64,000 nt of DNA from Diphasiastrum complanatum (Eukaryota; Streptophyta; Lycopodiopsida; Lycopodiales; Lycopodiaceae): assembly GCA_029204225.1 (NCBI GenBank), contig CM055093.1, forward strand, positions 2,398,887 through 2,462,886, in the 5' to 3' direction. Below are positions 1 to 9,467 of the stretch, in pieces. How positions within the stretch are numbered: position 1 is the stretch's first letter; every line of letters begins with the position of its first letter. The notes beneath the pieces were generated by a model. That model saw only the letters and a program-made list of their open reading frames with translations. It was not told where the DNA came from and did not search any database. A program made the position numbers and the translations under genes.

Positions 1-427
1 CCACACGCCCTTTTTTCTAGTGTATGGCTAAGAATGTGTACTGCCAATAGAAATAGAGCTCCCATCCTTGCGGTTTGCCATGAAGCACGACCTAGGAGAG
101 AAAGAATCAATACAGCACCGACTGGACACTTTACAAGACCTGGACGGGCACTGAATACCTACCCTAAATCACCAAGAAACCCACAAAAGACGCATGAAGG
201 AGATTCGTGATAGGAACTTGCGCGTTTTTAAGTTCAGGCAGGGGCAGTTGGTGTTGTTCTACGATGCTAGACACAAGTTGATGCCTCAAAAGTTGGGGCC
301 ACGCTGGAACGGTCCATATGTATTAGTGAGACTATATGAAAATAACACAGTTAAGCTGGCAGAGTTAAACGGTGAAATTTTTAACCACCGAACCAACATA
401 AACAAGATAAAAGCCTACTGTAGTTAA
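1..427 (+). pseudogene. Ty3/gypsy integrase, C-terminal part (fragment)
   Basis: The plus strand reads an integrase tail. A degenerate 'TPF.LVYG' box is followed by 'LPIEIELPSLR', then a basic stretch and a C-terminal module 'KLGPRWNGPYVLVRLYENN' ending near 427. This order (end of the catalytic core, then a small C-terminal DNA-binding fold) is typical of plant Ty3/gypsy integrases. Stops interrupt the frame before about 194, so only the last 77 residues read openly. The fragment begins at the window edge. It is followed by an RNase H domain on the same strand, so both probably belong to one element. Product activity is not expected. Confidence 0.75.
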
Positions 428-619
428 AGAGAAGCCAAAGTCGCATGTACAGTATGTAACACCTTTTCATGTTCACCTTTTCAGGTATCGGAGTGAACGA
501 CCTAGAAGCATCATGAATACGGGAAACACTCATAGAATCAAAAGTAGCCTTAGTGACCTTGTACATATACACTGAATGGAAGGGTGCGAAAAACCAAAAC
601 AAAAATTCATAAAATCAAG

Positions 620-1078
620 AAAAATACAAAAAGATTATTGTTGTGATATGGAACTTACCAAAGAACTTGGGACGTATACATTAAAGGTAGACGGAGCCTG
701 CAGACATTCGAATAGAGAAGGTGCCATAGGAGCAGTATTGCAAAATCCCAATGGGACTGAACTAGCCAGTATAGGAGTCCTATTAGGGAAAGGATTCACA
801 AACAACACTGCCAAATACAAAGCTTTTCTAATCGGTCTACAAATGACCATGCGAGTTGAGCAAACTATAGACAACCTCTGAATTATGGGGGATTGACAAC
901 TCCTAATCCAAGGTATGACTGGCATATACTGACTCAAATGCAGGACCTTACAGGCCTATGCAATTGCCATCAACGAATACACTACAGAGTTTTTCCACAT
1001 CGAATGGATGCATATTCCATGAGCACAGAACCAATGTGCTGATAGTCTAGCTGCGATAGCCTACGACCATGATCATTA
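620..1078 (+). pseudogene. Additional RNase H domain downstream of integrase (Ty3/gypsy, Tat-like)
   Basis: The translation opens 'YTLKVDGACRHSNREGAIGAVL', matching the first strand and first Asp of the plant RVT_3-type RNase H, not the gypsy RNase H that follows RT. It continues with 'NNTAKYKAFLIGL', where the family usually has Glu at the catalytic position but here there is Lys. After stops it ends near 1075 with 'QNQCADSLAAIA', which holds the last catalytic Asp. It lies about 200 bp after an integrase tail on the same strand. Frame breaks and the Lys substitution mean it is dead. At about 1079 it runs directly into the minus-strand gypsy element. Confidence 0.7.
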
Positions 1079-1079
1079 C

Positions 1080-1413
1080 TCCTTGCCCTTTGGCACACAT
1101 CGCACTTTTTTAAGTATTCCTCCATATCCTTATGAATCGTTGGCCACCAACATCCTGATTGCAGGATCTTGTGAATTGTAATGTCGAAAGCAAAATGGCC
1201 TCCACCCATGCCTTCATGTGAAAGCGAAATGATTTGGGTGGCCTCATGAGGAAGAATACACTGCCGAAGAATTTCGTCTGGTCCTCTTCGATACAACTGG
1301 CCGACAATCAGCTGATAAGGTCTAGCCTTCAAGATCAATTTACATTGTTCCGCCTTTGGTAGTGATTTGTCTAGTTGGCCCCGCATTAGATATTTAACAA
1401 TGTCGGCAGCCAT
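1080..1413 (-). pseudogene. Ty3/gypsy integrase zinc-binding (H2C2) domain, truncated
   Basis: The minus-strand reading contains the His-His-Cys-Cys module: 'HEGMGGGHFAFDITIHKIL' followed by 'GCWWPTIHKDMEEYLKKCDVCQRA'. The spacing is normal for the N-terminal zinc domain of gypsy integrase. Homology stops at 'CDVCQRA' (about 1079). From there the opposite strand carries the RNase H fragment described above, so the catalytic core and 3' LTR of this element are missing. It belongs to the same minus-strand pol remnant as the RNase H, RT and protease segments to its right. Confidence 0.8.
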
Positions 1414-1898
1414 TCGGGTACTGTGTCCACGTAAAATAAGACAGCATCTGCCAGCTCATCGTCAGGTTGGGTTGCAATCTCCTTCTCCTTGATTCGCGAA
1501 ACATGATCTGCCATGCAGTGTTGTTTTCCCTTGCGAACTACTATCCGAAAATCAAATTCCAACAATAGAAGTAGCCATCTGGTGATTCTTCCGGTGTTGC
1601 AAGTTTTTTTAACGAGATAGAGCAAGTGTTGATGGTCCGTATAAAAAGCAAAATGTGTGGCCATCAGGTAGTGAGAAAATTTCTTAACCGCATAGATCAT
1701 TGTTAGTGCTTCCCGCTCTGTAGTTGAATAATTCATTTCGGTATCACTGCATTGTCGGCTTGCAAATCGAATTGGAAAATCCTTTTTGTGTTTACATGGT
1801 TGGGTTAAGACTGCTCCAACTGCATACTTCGATGCATCCGTATGCACGTGAAACTCAATGGACCAATTGGGTGGGCGTAAGATAGGTGCTGAAGCCAA
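1386..1898 (-). pseudogene. Ty3/gypsy RNase H domain
   Basis: The reading includes 'FHVHTDASKYAVGAVLTQ' (first Asp), 'SDTEMNYSTTEREALTMIYAVKKF' (catalytic Glu in TEREAL) and 'LMATHFAFYTDHQHLLYLVKK' (second Asp), then a tether with 'ADHVSRI'. These are the diagnostic blocks of the RNase H that follows RT in Ty3/gypsy pol. The segment is open over 170 residues and is less decayed than its neighbours. It joins RT upstream through a frame change near 1900-1970. Confidence 0.85.
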
Positions 1899-1966
1899 TG
1901 CATCCTTAAGATTTTGGAAGGCCTTTAGGACTTCCTCGTTCCAATGTGGGTCCGTTGTGAGTTTGG

Positions 1967-3615
1967 TCAGACTAACTCTGCAAAATCAAGAACGAAGATC
2001 CTATAATAGTTAGCATGACCCATGAAGATGTAGACTTCGCGGATCGTTCCCGGTTGTGGTAGGTCAACAACGATCCTGATCTTTGATAGATCTGTGGCAA
2101 TCCCGTGTCTTGGCACTATATGGCCGAGAATCAAGCCATGTGTCACCCAGAATTGACATTTTCTGGATTCAGGGAGATCTGGTAGTCGCGGCATTTTTGT
2201 AACACCTTCTCCAAGTTGGATAAGTGTTCTGAATCTGGTCCATGCACGCATAGATCGTCCAAGAAAATTTCCAGAAATTTTTGCAAATAATCTTGAATGC
2301 CACCTATATGACTCGTTGGAAGGTGCTTGGGGCATTGCAAAGTTCAAATGCCTTAAGTTTATAGGCATAGGTTCTCCATTCCGTGGCAAATGTTGTGCTG
2401 GTCCTGGGGGGTTATCTTTACCTGGTTGTAGCCGCTGAAGCCATCTAGAAAACTGTAGGCTTCGGCGCCAGCTACTCTGTCAAGGAGACTTTTTGTAAAT
2501 GGTAAAAGAAAATGATCTTTTTTGGTGACTGCATTTAGCGCCTTCAGATTCACACAAATCCACATTTTGCTGTTCTTCTTAGGTACTATAACTATCGATG
2601 ATACCCATTCTGTGTGCTCGATTTGATAGATGAGATCTGCATCCATCAGCTTCTGCAACTCCTGCTTGATCAGCTCAGTATAATTCGGGTTGCAGCGGTA
2701 ATAACGGCTTACCTTGGGGACTGCTCCGTCCACCAAGGGTATGGTGTGTTGGACTATTGTTGGTGGAATGCCCTTCAGGTCACTATAACTCCAGGCAAAA
2801 TAGTCTTTATACTCCACCAACAACGATCGTAGTCTCTTGAACTGTGTGGGTATTAACTGCTCTCCCACATGCACTATCTTTTCTTCTTCACCTGACTCGG
2901 CAAGATTCATCGATTGTGTTCGCGTAGGTCCCTCGAAGACTTGTTCTGTTGGTGCCTGACTTTGATCACGTTCTCTCTGGGCTTGCGGCATCACCATGTC
3001 GTCCAAGGTATAATTGTTGAAAGTCTCAAGCATCTCGTGAACTGGCGCTCGTCGAGATTTCTCTTTCAGCATATTGATCTTAGCCCGACTGGTCATTTTT
3101 TGATTTTTTGTCACATGTGTAGAAGATGACGCTGCATCTGAGTCTATCTTGATTGACTTCAAGGAGTCCAACACCTTCTTTTTGCTCTTTTTTGTCATCT
3201 TGGTGGGTTCATCCTTGTTGTCTTTCATCGGGACTGCCGTGACATTCGCCTCGTGGTTGCGAATATCAACATCCACTATAGCTATCGTCTCTTCGGGTAG
3301 ATCACTCCATCGGATCACCTGGTTGTAGCGTTTCTTCAACTGATTCTTCTTATTCGCAGGTGCCTTGGGTGGATCGATCCTTGAGACTTTCGCCATAGCA
3401 AACTTTTGCAGTGGTTGAGCTGGTACTTTCTTGGTTCCGTATCGTTCTGGGTCCATGTGGTGTAGGACCTGCTCATCAGTCAGCTCAATTTTCTTATTAT
3501 AAGTTAGAGCATGTTGCCAAGGGACTAGATCATCGTCCACTGGGTTCTCAATAGGTTCCACTGATAGCCATGTTACGTTTATCATATTCACCCCTAATGT
3601 GATTGGTGTGTCCAT
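1967..3615 (-). pseudogene. Ty3/gypsy reverse transcriptase with N-terminal linker
   Basis: About 230 residues of charged linker come first. RT proper follows: 'YFAWSYSDLKGIPPTIVQH', 'EWVSSIVIVPKKNSKMWICV', 'LLDRVAGAEAYSFLDGFSGY' (first catalytic Asp) and 'FLEIFLDDLCVHG' (the DD pair) near 2250. The frame breaks near 2365-2390 and again within the fingers and palm, so the domain must be read from three frames. The linker before RT suits a plant gypsy lineage in which protease and RT are well separated. Non-functional. Confidence 0.85.
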
Positions 3616-3702
3616 AGTGTAACACTTGGGTGAAGATGTACTGGGTTCAAGATCTGATTCATATTTACATGCTTGGCAGTCAATAGTTGCTAACGCATCT
3701 AT

Positions 3703-4332
3703 CTATCTTATGACATCCGTCTTTGAATCATAGTGACCTCCCTTGGATGGCCTTGGGTGATCAATCGTGTGATCTGTCGTAGGTGATCCGTCATCAACCT
3801 TGGGTGCAATAGGTTTCACTGCCCATGTAGTTGGATCAACCTTTATAGCCTGTTCTCTATTCTCGAAGGTGAGTTTTCTCGTACCCCAGTTGTGTACTAC
3901 TTGTCCAGTCCTCAACCATGGTCTTTCCAGTAAAACATGGTATGCAGATGGAGATTCAGGTATATCCATGACTACAAAAGTAATCACAAACTGCATGTCT
4001 GCTATCTTTACAAAGATATCGGCAACTACACCTTTTGGTTTCACACATGATTGATCTGCTAGCTTGATGGCGAATCTTGTTGGCTGCAACCCTTGCAGAT
4101 CCCATTTTTCATGCAAAGTGGTGGAGATCAAATTGACACCTGATCCTCCATCTACCACTGTTGCCTCGTCCTCGTATCTCTTGTGTTTGATTGGCAAAGT
4201 GATGTTGTGCTCCTCACTTTCCCATGCTGCTCCGATGTGGAGGACGTTACTTGTTTCTTCATAGCCCATACAATATATGGGCTCATCTGCAAGAGTTCTT
4301 ATGAAGATTTGAAAATTTTTGGATTTTTTCAA
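3703..4332 (-). pseudogene. Ty3/gypsy aspartic protease region
   Basis: The 209-residue reading carries 'ATVVDGGSGVNLISTTLHEKW', the active-site loop of plant gypsy proteases of the DGGSGVN type, then a flap and 'VVMDIPESPSAYHVLLERPWL', the second conserved block. It precedes RT in the right order on the minus strand, separated by one break near 3616-3700. No recognisable Gag lies between this region and the primer-binding site at 4752, so the element either lost gag or was a non-autonomous derivative. Confidence 0.8.
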
Positions 4333-4750
4333 GGGTTTTTTATATTTTCTATGATTTTTCTCTGATTTTTACAATTTGCTTGGAACTAACTCTCGCAGGC
4401 TTCTATGTAGGTCTGGGACAATACCCTGGAGCTGCTGCCAGTCATGCAAGGGTTAATTCACACTGGTTCTGAAGATATAAAAATCTGATGAGATTTTAGG
4501 CTCTTTTTCCCGCCAAAATTGTAGATTGGTGTGTTTTTTTGGGTTTTTTGGCTGGTTGGTTTGGGTTTCAAGCCCTTAGAGGCTGTTCAGGGCCTCCTCT
4601 ACCCTCTCACACCTCCTCTGCTAGCTATGAACAATCCAAACACAAAAAAAAAAAACAGGAAACTAACTCTAAACTCCCAAAATCTACCTAAAACTACTCT
4701 AATAAGCAAGAAAATAGCTAAAATGAAGCTAAACTAGTTAGTGGAAACCT
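4333..4750 (-). other. Leader of minus-strand gypsy element, gag not seen
   Basis: This stretch lies between the primer-binding site and the protease. It is AT-rich with stops in all minus frames, and neither a capsid block nor a zinc knuckle is visible. Confidence 0.45.
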
Positions 4751-4751
4751 A

Positions 4752-4769
4752 TCCCTAGTAACGACGCCA
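4752..4769 (-). promoter_or_regulatory. Primer-binding site of minus-strand gypsy element
   Basis: The minus strand reads TGGCGTCGTTACTAGGGA one base after the LTR's terminal CA. It resembles the Asp-tRNA-type primer site used by plant Athila/Tat gypsy elements. It fixes both the element's orientation and the inner LTR boundary. Confidence 0.7.
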
Positions 4770-4770
4770 C

Positions 4771-5552
4771 TGTAGGGTCGAAGATCTTGCATAGTATAGC
4801 CCTCCCGCCTATCAACAAGGGTTAGATCACTGGATAGGTACCTAACTATGCATACCTTAACTCTATTCACCACTAACACTACCCTCCTTTAACTCTACTC
4901 CTCTACACTAACATTCATCATGATTTTGGGTGAAGGGAAAGGATAGAAAAGAAGAGGAAGAGAGAAGAGAAGAGAGAAAGATGAGATGGAGGTTAGCTCA
5001 AATGCTCAATGTCATTGCTTATGGAGAAACCTTAACTAACCACAAACAAAAATCATGGAAGAAATGGAAATAACTAGCAATCACAACAATAGCATAAGCA
5101 AGAGTGATTAGCAAATGAGGATGCTTAAGCTCTCAAAATGATAGAGTCTCCTCCTCTCTATTAAGCATCCCAATAGTGTACAAATGGTGCCTTTTTATAA
5201 AATGGGGAAGGCCCTTGTCCCTCAATCCTATTGGCTAATATTCACATTGATCCTATCCATTCATCTTGGACCCAACGTGATCCAAGGGTCCACAAAAAGT
5301 ACATTGGAAATCACAAGATTCATGTGAGTCCAAAATTGGACCCAACTCTAAAAAGTAAACTCTAAGTTTAAAATTGACTTTGGGCCTCAAGTTTTATTTT
5401 AATTACAAAGGGCCCAAGCCTATTTTTTTATTTACAACTTAACTTGCGTGCTCATTGGCCATGGGCTTATACGCGCAGGATGCCATGCCCTCGCAACACA
5501 TTTTATTGGACGATTTTTATTTATTTACACTTTGTTGGGAATACCCCCAACA
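4771..5552 (-). repeat. 5' LTR of minus-strand Ty3/gypsy element
   Basis: On the minus strand this starts TGTTGGGGGTATT and ends CGACCCTACA, so it has TG...CA ends and is 782 bp long. It is followed immediately by the primer-binding site. The outer end carries a short inverted repeat (tgttggg / cccaaca, about 5534-5552). No second LTR copy is present, because the element's 3' end is lost near 1079. Confidence 0.75.
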
Positions 5553-5715
5553 AAGAGTCTGCGGAAATGTACCTAACGCAACACAATTAAAAATATCATG
5601 TACATGATTTTATTTATAATATACTGAAGATTTGGTGTCAAGTATATTGAAGAATTTCAGGCTATGTAAATGCAAATTGTTGTGATTGAGTTTAATATCT
5701 GATTTCAGTACTGTT

Positions 5716-5790
5716 TATGTGAATGTAATGATTTGAAAATTTTAGTACCATCTATGTGAATGCAATGATTTAAAAATTTTCAGTACTATG
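5716..5790. repeat. 37-bp imperfect direct duplication
   Basis: Two consecutive copies begin 'tatgtgaatg' at 5716 and 5753, each continuing through 'aatgattt.aaaatttt.agta'. No coding role is visible. Confidence 0.6.
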
Positions 5791-5838
5791 GGAATGGTAT
5801 TTTCTTTAAGCATGCTGTAGTTAAGCATAGGTTTCCTT

Positions 5839-5934
5839 GCCTTGGCATGAAAATCACGCCAGGGCGCGACCAAGGCCCGTTTGACCAGGTCAAATGACCC
5901 TTGGTCGCACCCTGGCATGATTTTCACGCCACGG
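5839..5934. repeat. Near-perfect 47-bp inverted repeat (hairpin)
   Basis: The left arm 5839-5886 and right arm 5888-5934 are reverse complements with about 7 mismatches in 47 and a one-base loop. Both arms carry the motif family 'ggcatgattttcacgcc' and 'cttggtcgc'. It is far more GC-rich than its surroundings. It could be a small foldback or MITE remnant, or the source of a hairpin RNA. Confidence 0.7.
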
Positions 5935-6060
5935 AGAAAAGACAAGAAATTTTTATTAGAGAAAAAAAAAATTAAATTCTAAATTCAATGAATAAGAACA
6001 TCATATAATTACAACAGAGAATTAGGAGAGTCCACAAGAAAAAAACGACAAAATTTTTAT

Positions 6061-6493
6061 TCACGTTTGATCCATTTCCTTCAGAGAGGACTTCAGCTTC
6101 TCTGATTGCTTTTCTAATAATAGTACTGGTTTTAACATTTCTAATGCTAATTTAGGAGCATCACTCTCATTCTCATAAGGGCCAATTAAACCCGAGAGAA
6201 TGAGCCGGCTCTCGAATCCAGGGTAGAAATCATTCAAAACGGCTTTTCGAAGGACACAGTAAGCCTTTGGCACTGACGGTGACAACTCCACCTCACCAAT
6301 GTGCTTGGAGAGTGCTTTGTATTTAAGAAACTCCGTTGGTCCATCTGGGCTGTACTTGTTGTTGAAGCTGGAAAATAAAGCTGTTGGGCAAGCTCCCAAT
6401 GTAGTGGGCCATAGACCTGTCCAGAGTTCCTGCTTCAACTTTCTCCCGAACGCCACCCCTTCGCATAGCAAATGCATCAATCTCCACTGCGTC
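6061..6493 (-). CDS. Unknown protein, downstream exon-like segment
   Basis: The minus frame is open from a plausible splice acceptor (…aatgcag, 6494-6496) to a stop at 6061. It gives about 143 residues including 'LTKHIGEVELSP'-like charged stretches and 'FYPGFESRLILSGLIGPYE'. I do not recognise the family. It lies 134 bp downstream of another open segment on the same strand, with a polypyrimidine-rich gap that could be an intron, so the two are probably one gene. The surrounding DNA is repetitive, so this may be a transposon-borne gene and not a host gene. Confidence 0.35.
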
Positions 6494-6626
6494 CTGCATT
6501 GGTTCAAATTATTGCAAAATGAGTATAATGAAGACAAACAAACATAACAAAAATACACAAGTTAAATTGTTGGGTCAGACTTGCCTCGGTCCCTTCATCA
6601 ATGTCTTCGGTTTGCGCAAGCTGAAT

Positions 6627-7313
6627 TCATATGCCTTTGTACTTCACGTCAGCAGTTTTTCCTTCGAGTACCTTAAATAGCCTCGTTTGAACTGGTGGTG
6701 GTTGAAGCGTTTTCAATTGGAAAAGCACCCTTACAAGTGCTTGCTCGATGGTGTTCGTGTCATGCCCGATCAGCTTCTCATACGTGTCGTCGAGCCGGGT
6801 GTGGTCGAAAGTGGAACTGCCATTCTGCAAATTTACCAATGCTGCCAACATCTCATCTTCTCGCAAGCCAAGAATATATTGCAAGTCATGCATGAACACA
6901 TACTCTTGCCCATCAATGATGATTGGAGCAAGGCCATGGATTCGAAGCACGACATCATCGGACTCATCTATATCTTCTGGCTCCGCTGATGTGGATGCAC
7001 CTGTTGCCTCTTGCATAGCCAAGACTGCTTCGTGCTCCTCAGATAAATCTTCCTCTTCACCCGGGTCATGCATCTCGTTCACCTGCTCACTAGGATTGTG
7101 TTCGTTGCTAGCCACAGTCACTAGAAACCCATTAAGCAAAAAAATAACATTAATCTCACCGGATAGAAACTTCTTTCCTACACTTTCAAGATCAAAAGTT
7201 TTCAGTTGATCCTTGGTCAGCTCAAAGTAATGATCGTTATCCAAGTGACTAATAAATCTGTTGAGACGAGCGTTACAGTTTTTAGGACAATAATGATTGT
7301 ACTTTACAATCAT
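6627..7313 (-). CDS. Unknown acidic protein, upstream exon-like segment
   Basis: 228 residues, open from an ATG at 7313. The N-terminal part 'MIVKYNHYCPKNCNARLNRF' has two Cys close together. The middle (about 80-115) is strongly acidic with runs such as 'PGEEEDLSEEHEAV'. The C-terminal half ('VFMHDLQYILGLREDEMLAAL') looks helical. The open frame ends at 6627, but a +1 shift there reads on for about 19 basic residues towards the next segment, so a frameshift or a different splice junction is possible. No function can be assigned. Confidence 0.35.
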   Translation of the reverse strand: MIVKYNHYCPKNCNARLNRFISHLDNDHYFELTKDQLKTFDLESVGKKFLSGEINVIFLLNGFLVTVASNEHNPSEQVNEMHDPGEEEDLSEEHEAVLAMQEATGASTSAEPEDIDESDDVVLRIHGLAPIIIDGQEYVFMHDLQYILGLREDEMLAALVNLQNGSSTFDHTRLDDTYEKLIGHDTNTIEQALVRVLFQLKTLQPPPVQTRLFKVLEGKTADVKYKGI

Positions 7314-8564
7314 AGAGAGTTATTGGTTGCTTAATCAATGGATCTATCAAGTTCTACACATTAGATCTTGATCTAGATTCACTACACTTGGATTTAAGCA
7401 AGATCAATGGATCAACACATCATAAATTAGTGAGAGCGGTCTCACACATGCGGAGTACTGTCCACAGTCTGGCCTGCACCTGAAACAACAAGTATAATAA
7501 TCCTAGATAGCAATCATTCATAGAAATCACAAGACAAATGACTAGAAGCCTCACAAAAGTGTAGAATGCAAAAGTCTCATCAATCTTCTTAGCAAAATGA
7601 TGTTCCTTTTATGGATCAAGTACATCCACGAGTCTGGTATAGTCTAGCAGGTCTTCATACGTGTGAAGAGTGCCACATCACTCAAATCTATCCATTTGAT
7701 CCATCCTTGATCCTTATCCATAGTTGACCTTCTAGAATATGGCTAAAATCCAAAAAACTAGTCTCCTAGAATATATGAATATTACCTACAAAATAGGATC
7801 TAAGGAAAATGGTCAACTCTTATCTTCTAGTACTCTATACACACGTGTGAACATCCACATGCCATGTGGGAGCATTTACTCATGCACATGCAAGAAAAAG
7901 TTAATTTCTAGGTGACTAGTCAACTTGACTAAAAACTAGTCATATCATGTTCACACTAACTAGATTGATACAAAATCAATTTAGATATATACAAGTATGA
8001 AAAGTACATCCTTTCACACGTGGGAACAGGCTTCACACGTGTGAAATCAGATCATCAACATTATTCTAATGTTTGATCAATATTTACAATAACCAATGCC
8101 AAGTGAGAAGTGATGATTTTCAACAGAAATTTGTATGGCATAAGGCTTCAAAGTTTCATCTATATACTCACTCACATTTAGCCCGTAGAGTGGCAAGCGT
8201 GTCTATTCTACTGGTAAACATACAATAAATATGATCTAACTAATCTAAAAACTGTGTGGGGGCTAGCAGATTGGCCAACTCTATTTTAGAGGATGACATT
8301 GTTATGCAACTAAGAAGACTAATTTACCAGCAAACTAGTAGTCTAATTGAACAAGACAAGCTAAATTACGAGGAAAGAAATTTCAACAAAGAAAGAAGTG
8401 ACAACAAAATGAAAAACCCCACTCTTATATAGAGGGATGTGTTTTCAAAAATAGATATGATTATAAAACCAAATAAAGCAATTTCTATCTATAACAACAA
8501 TCCAATTCGTCAGTAATATTTATCACAAAGGAATATTTGAATTACAATTTAACATAAATTGCTT
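7314..8564. other. Non-coding stretch with G-box palindromes
   Basis: No gene is visible. It is AT-rich and contains CACACGTGTG exactly at 7840-7849 and 8034-8043, with variants at about 7655 and 8015. It may be part of a decayed LTR, since similar sequence occurs near 30440-30700. Confidence 0.4.
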
Positions 8565-9385
8565 CTATTCCATATCATCAGTTTCCGTAGCTTCTCTAGC
8601 GTTGTTTTCCAAAACATTGGATGTTGGTGTCCTCGGCATCCATCTCTTTCCAACTCGGACTCTAGACATCCTCCATTCTTGATGCCTTGTTCTAGCATTA
8701 GAGGATTGCCATGTCGTCTTTCTAACTGAATTTGAATTGGAGATCATTGAACTCAACTCTTCAGTTCTTGTGTTTTGAAAGTGTCCTCGGCGCAAAACTC
8801 CTCTGTAAAACCATTGGAATATCTCAACCAATGCATTAGTAAGACCCTTTCCTCCGCCATGGCGTGAATTTTTGAAATATGCAGCCTTTGCCCTGTAATG
8901 ACTCTTTTCCATGCCTTGCATATTCCAAATAGCTAATAATCCATAGGTTTTCATAAACCAAGGTCCATGAGCATAGAAGATGTGTTGTTCATTGAAATTT
9001 GTATTAGTTTAAATCTTTATAATAACATTAATACAAAAGTAAAAAATATGAGACACATATACCATATAGTGAGTTACGTGTGTTTGTCCCCATGCATCGA
9101 TCATCAATTCAATAAATGTTTTGACTTTTCTGCGTATCTATCCAAATCTTCATCTCTCACAATTTTTTTGTTGATGGTTTGTGACAAGGCATTAAATGCT
9201 TGCCAAACCTTAGCACGTGTACTTGCCATGTGAGGATCTGAGCCAATATTTGTTGTGCGTTGACATATTTTCTTCCAGTACTCCCATTCAACACTGCTTT
9301 CACGTGCAGTATGATTTGACAATAAGTGTCTCGCTTTCGCACCCACCCATTGAAACTTTTGCTGGGACATCTTGCATTTTTCCAC
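8565..9385 (-). pseudogene. Downstream exon-like pieces of a transposase-like gene
   Basis: Two minus frames, 9104-9385 (93 residues, 'WVGAKARHLLSN…VWQAFNALSQTI') and 8565-8954 (129 residues, basic and Arg-rich with 'YRAKAAYFKNSRHGGGKGLTNALVEIFQWFYRGVLRR'), follow the 9468-10046 segment on the same strand. The second reads like a C-terminal tail rich in Arg, Ser and Thr. They could be exons of the same decayed gene. I cannot name the family. AT-rich gaps between them are compatible with introns but no clear donor/acceptor set was verified. Confidence 0.3.
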
Positions 9386-9467
9386 TCATCTCAACGTCTT
9401 TGGTAAGACTCACGTGGCCCCCATGCAATCCCATATCGGATAAAATTATCTCTAGAATTTCTAATGC

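Noticed and set aside
1967-4332. Integrated pararetrovirus as the source of the RT
   Set aside because: An LTR, a primer-binding site adjoining it and an integrase zinc domain are all present, and no movement or coat protein is seen, so it is a Ty3/gypsy element.
5742-5945. Open minus-strand frame of 67 residues over the hairpin
   Set aside because: It is explained by the inverted repeat, has no protein-like context and no homologous motif.
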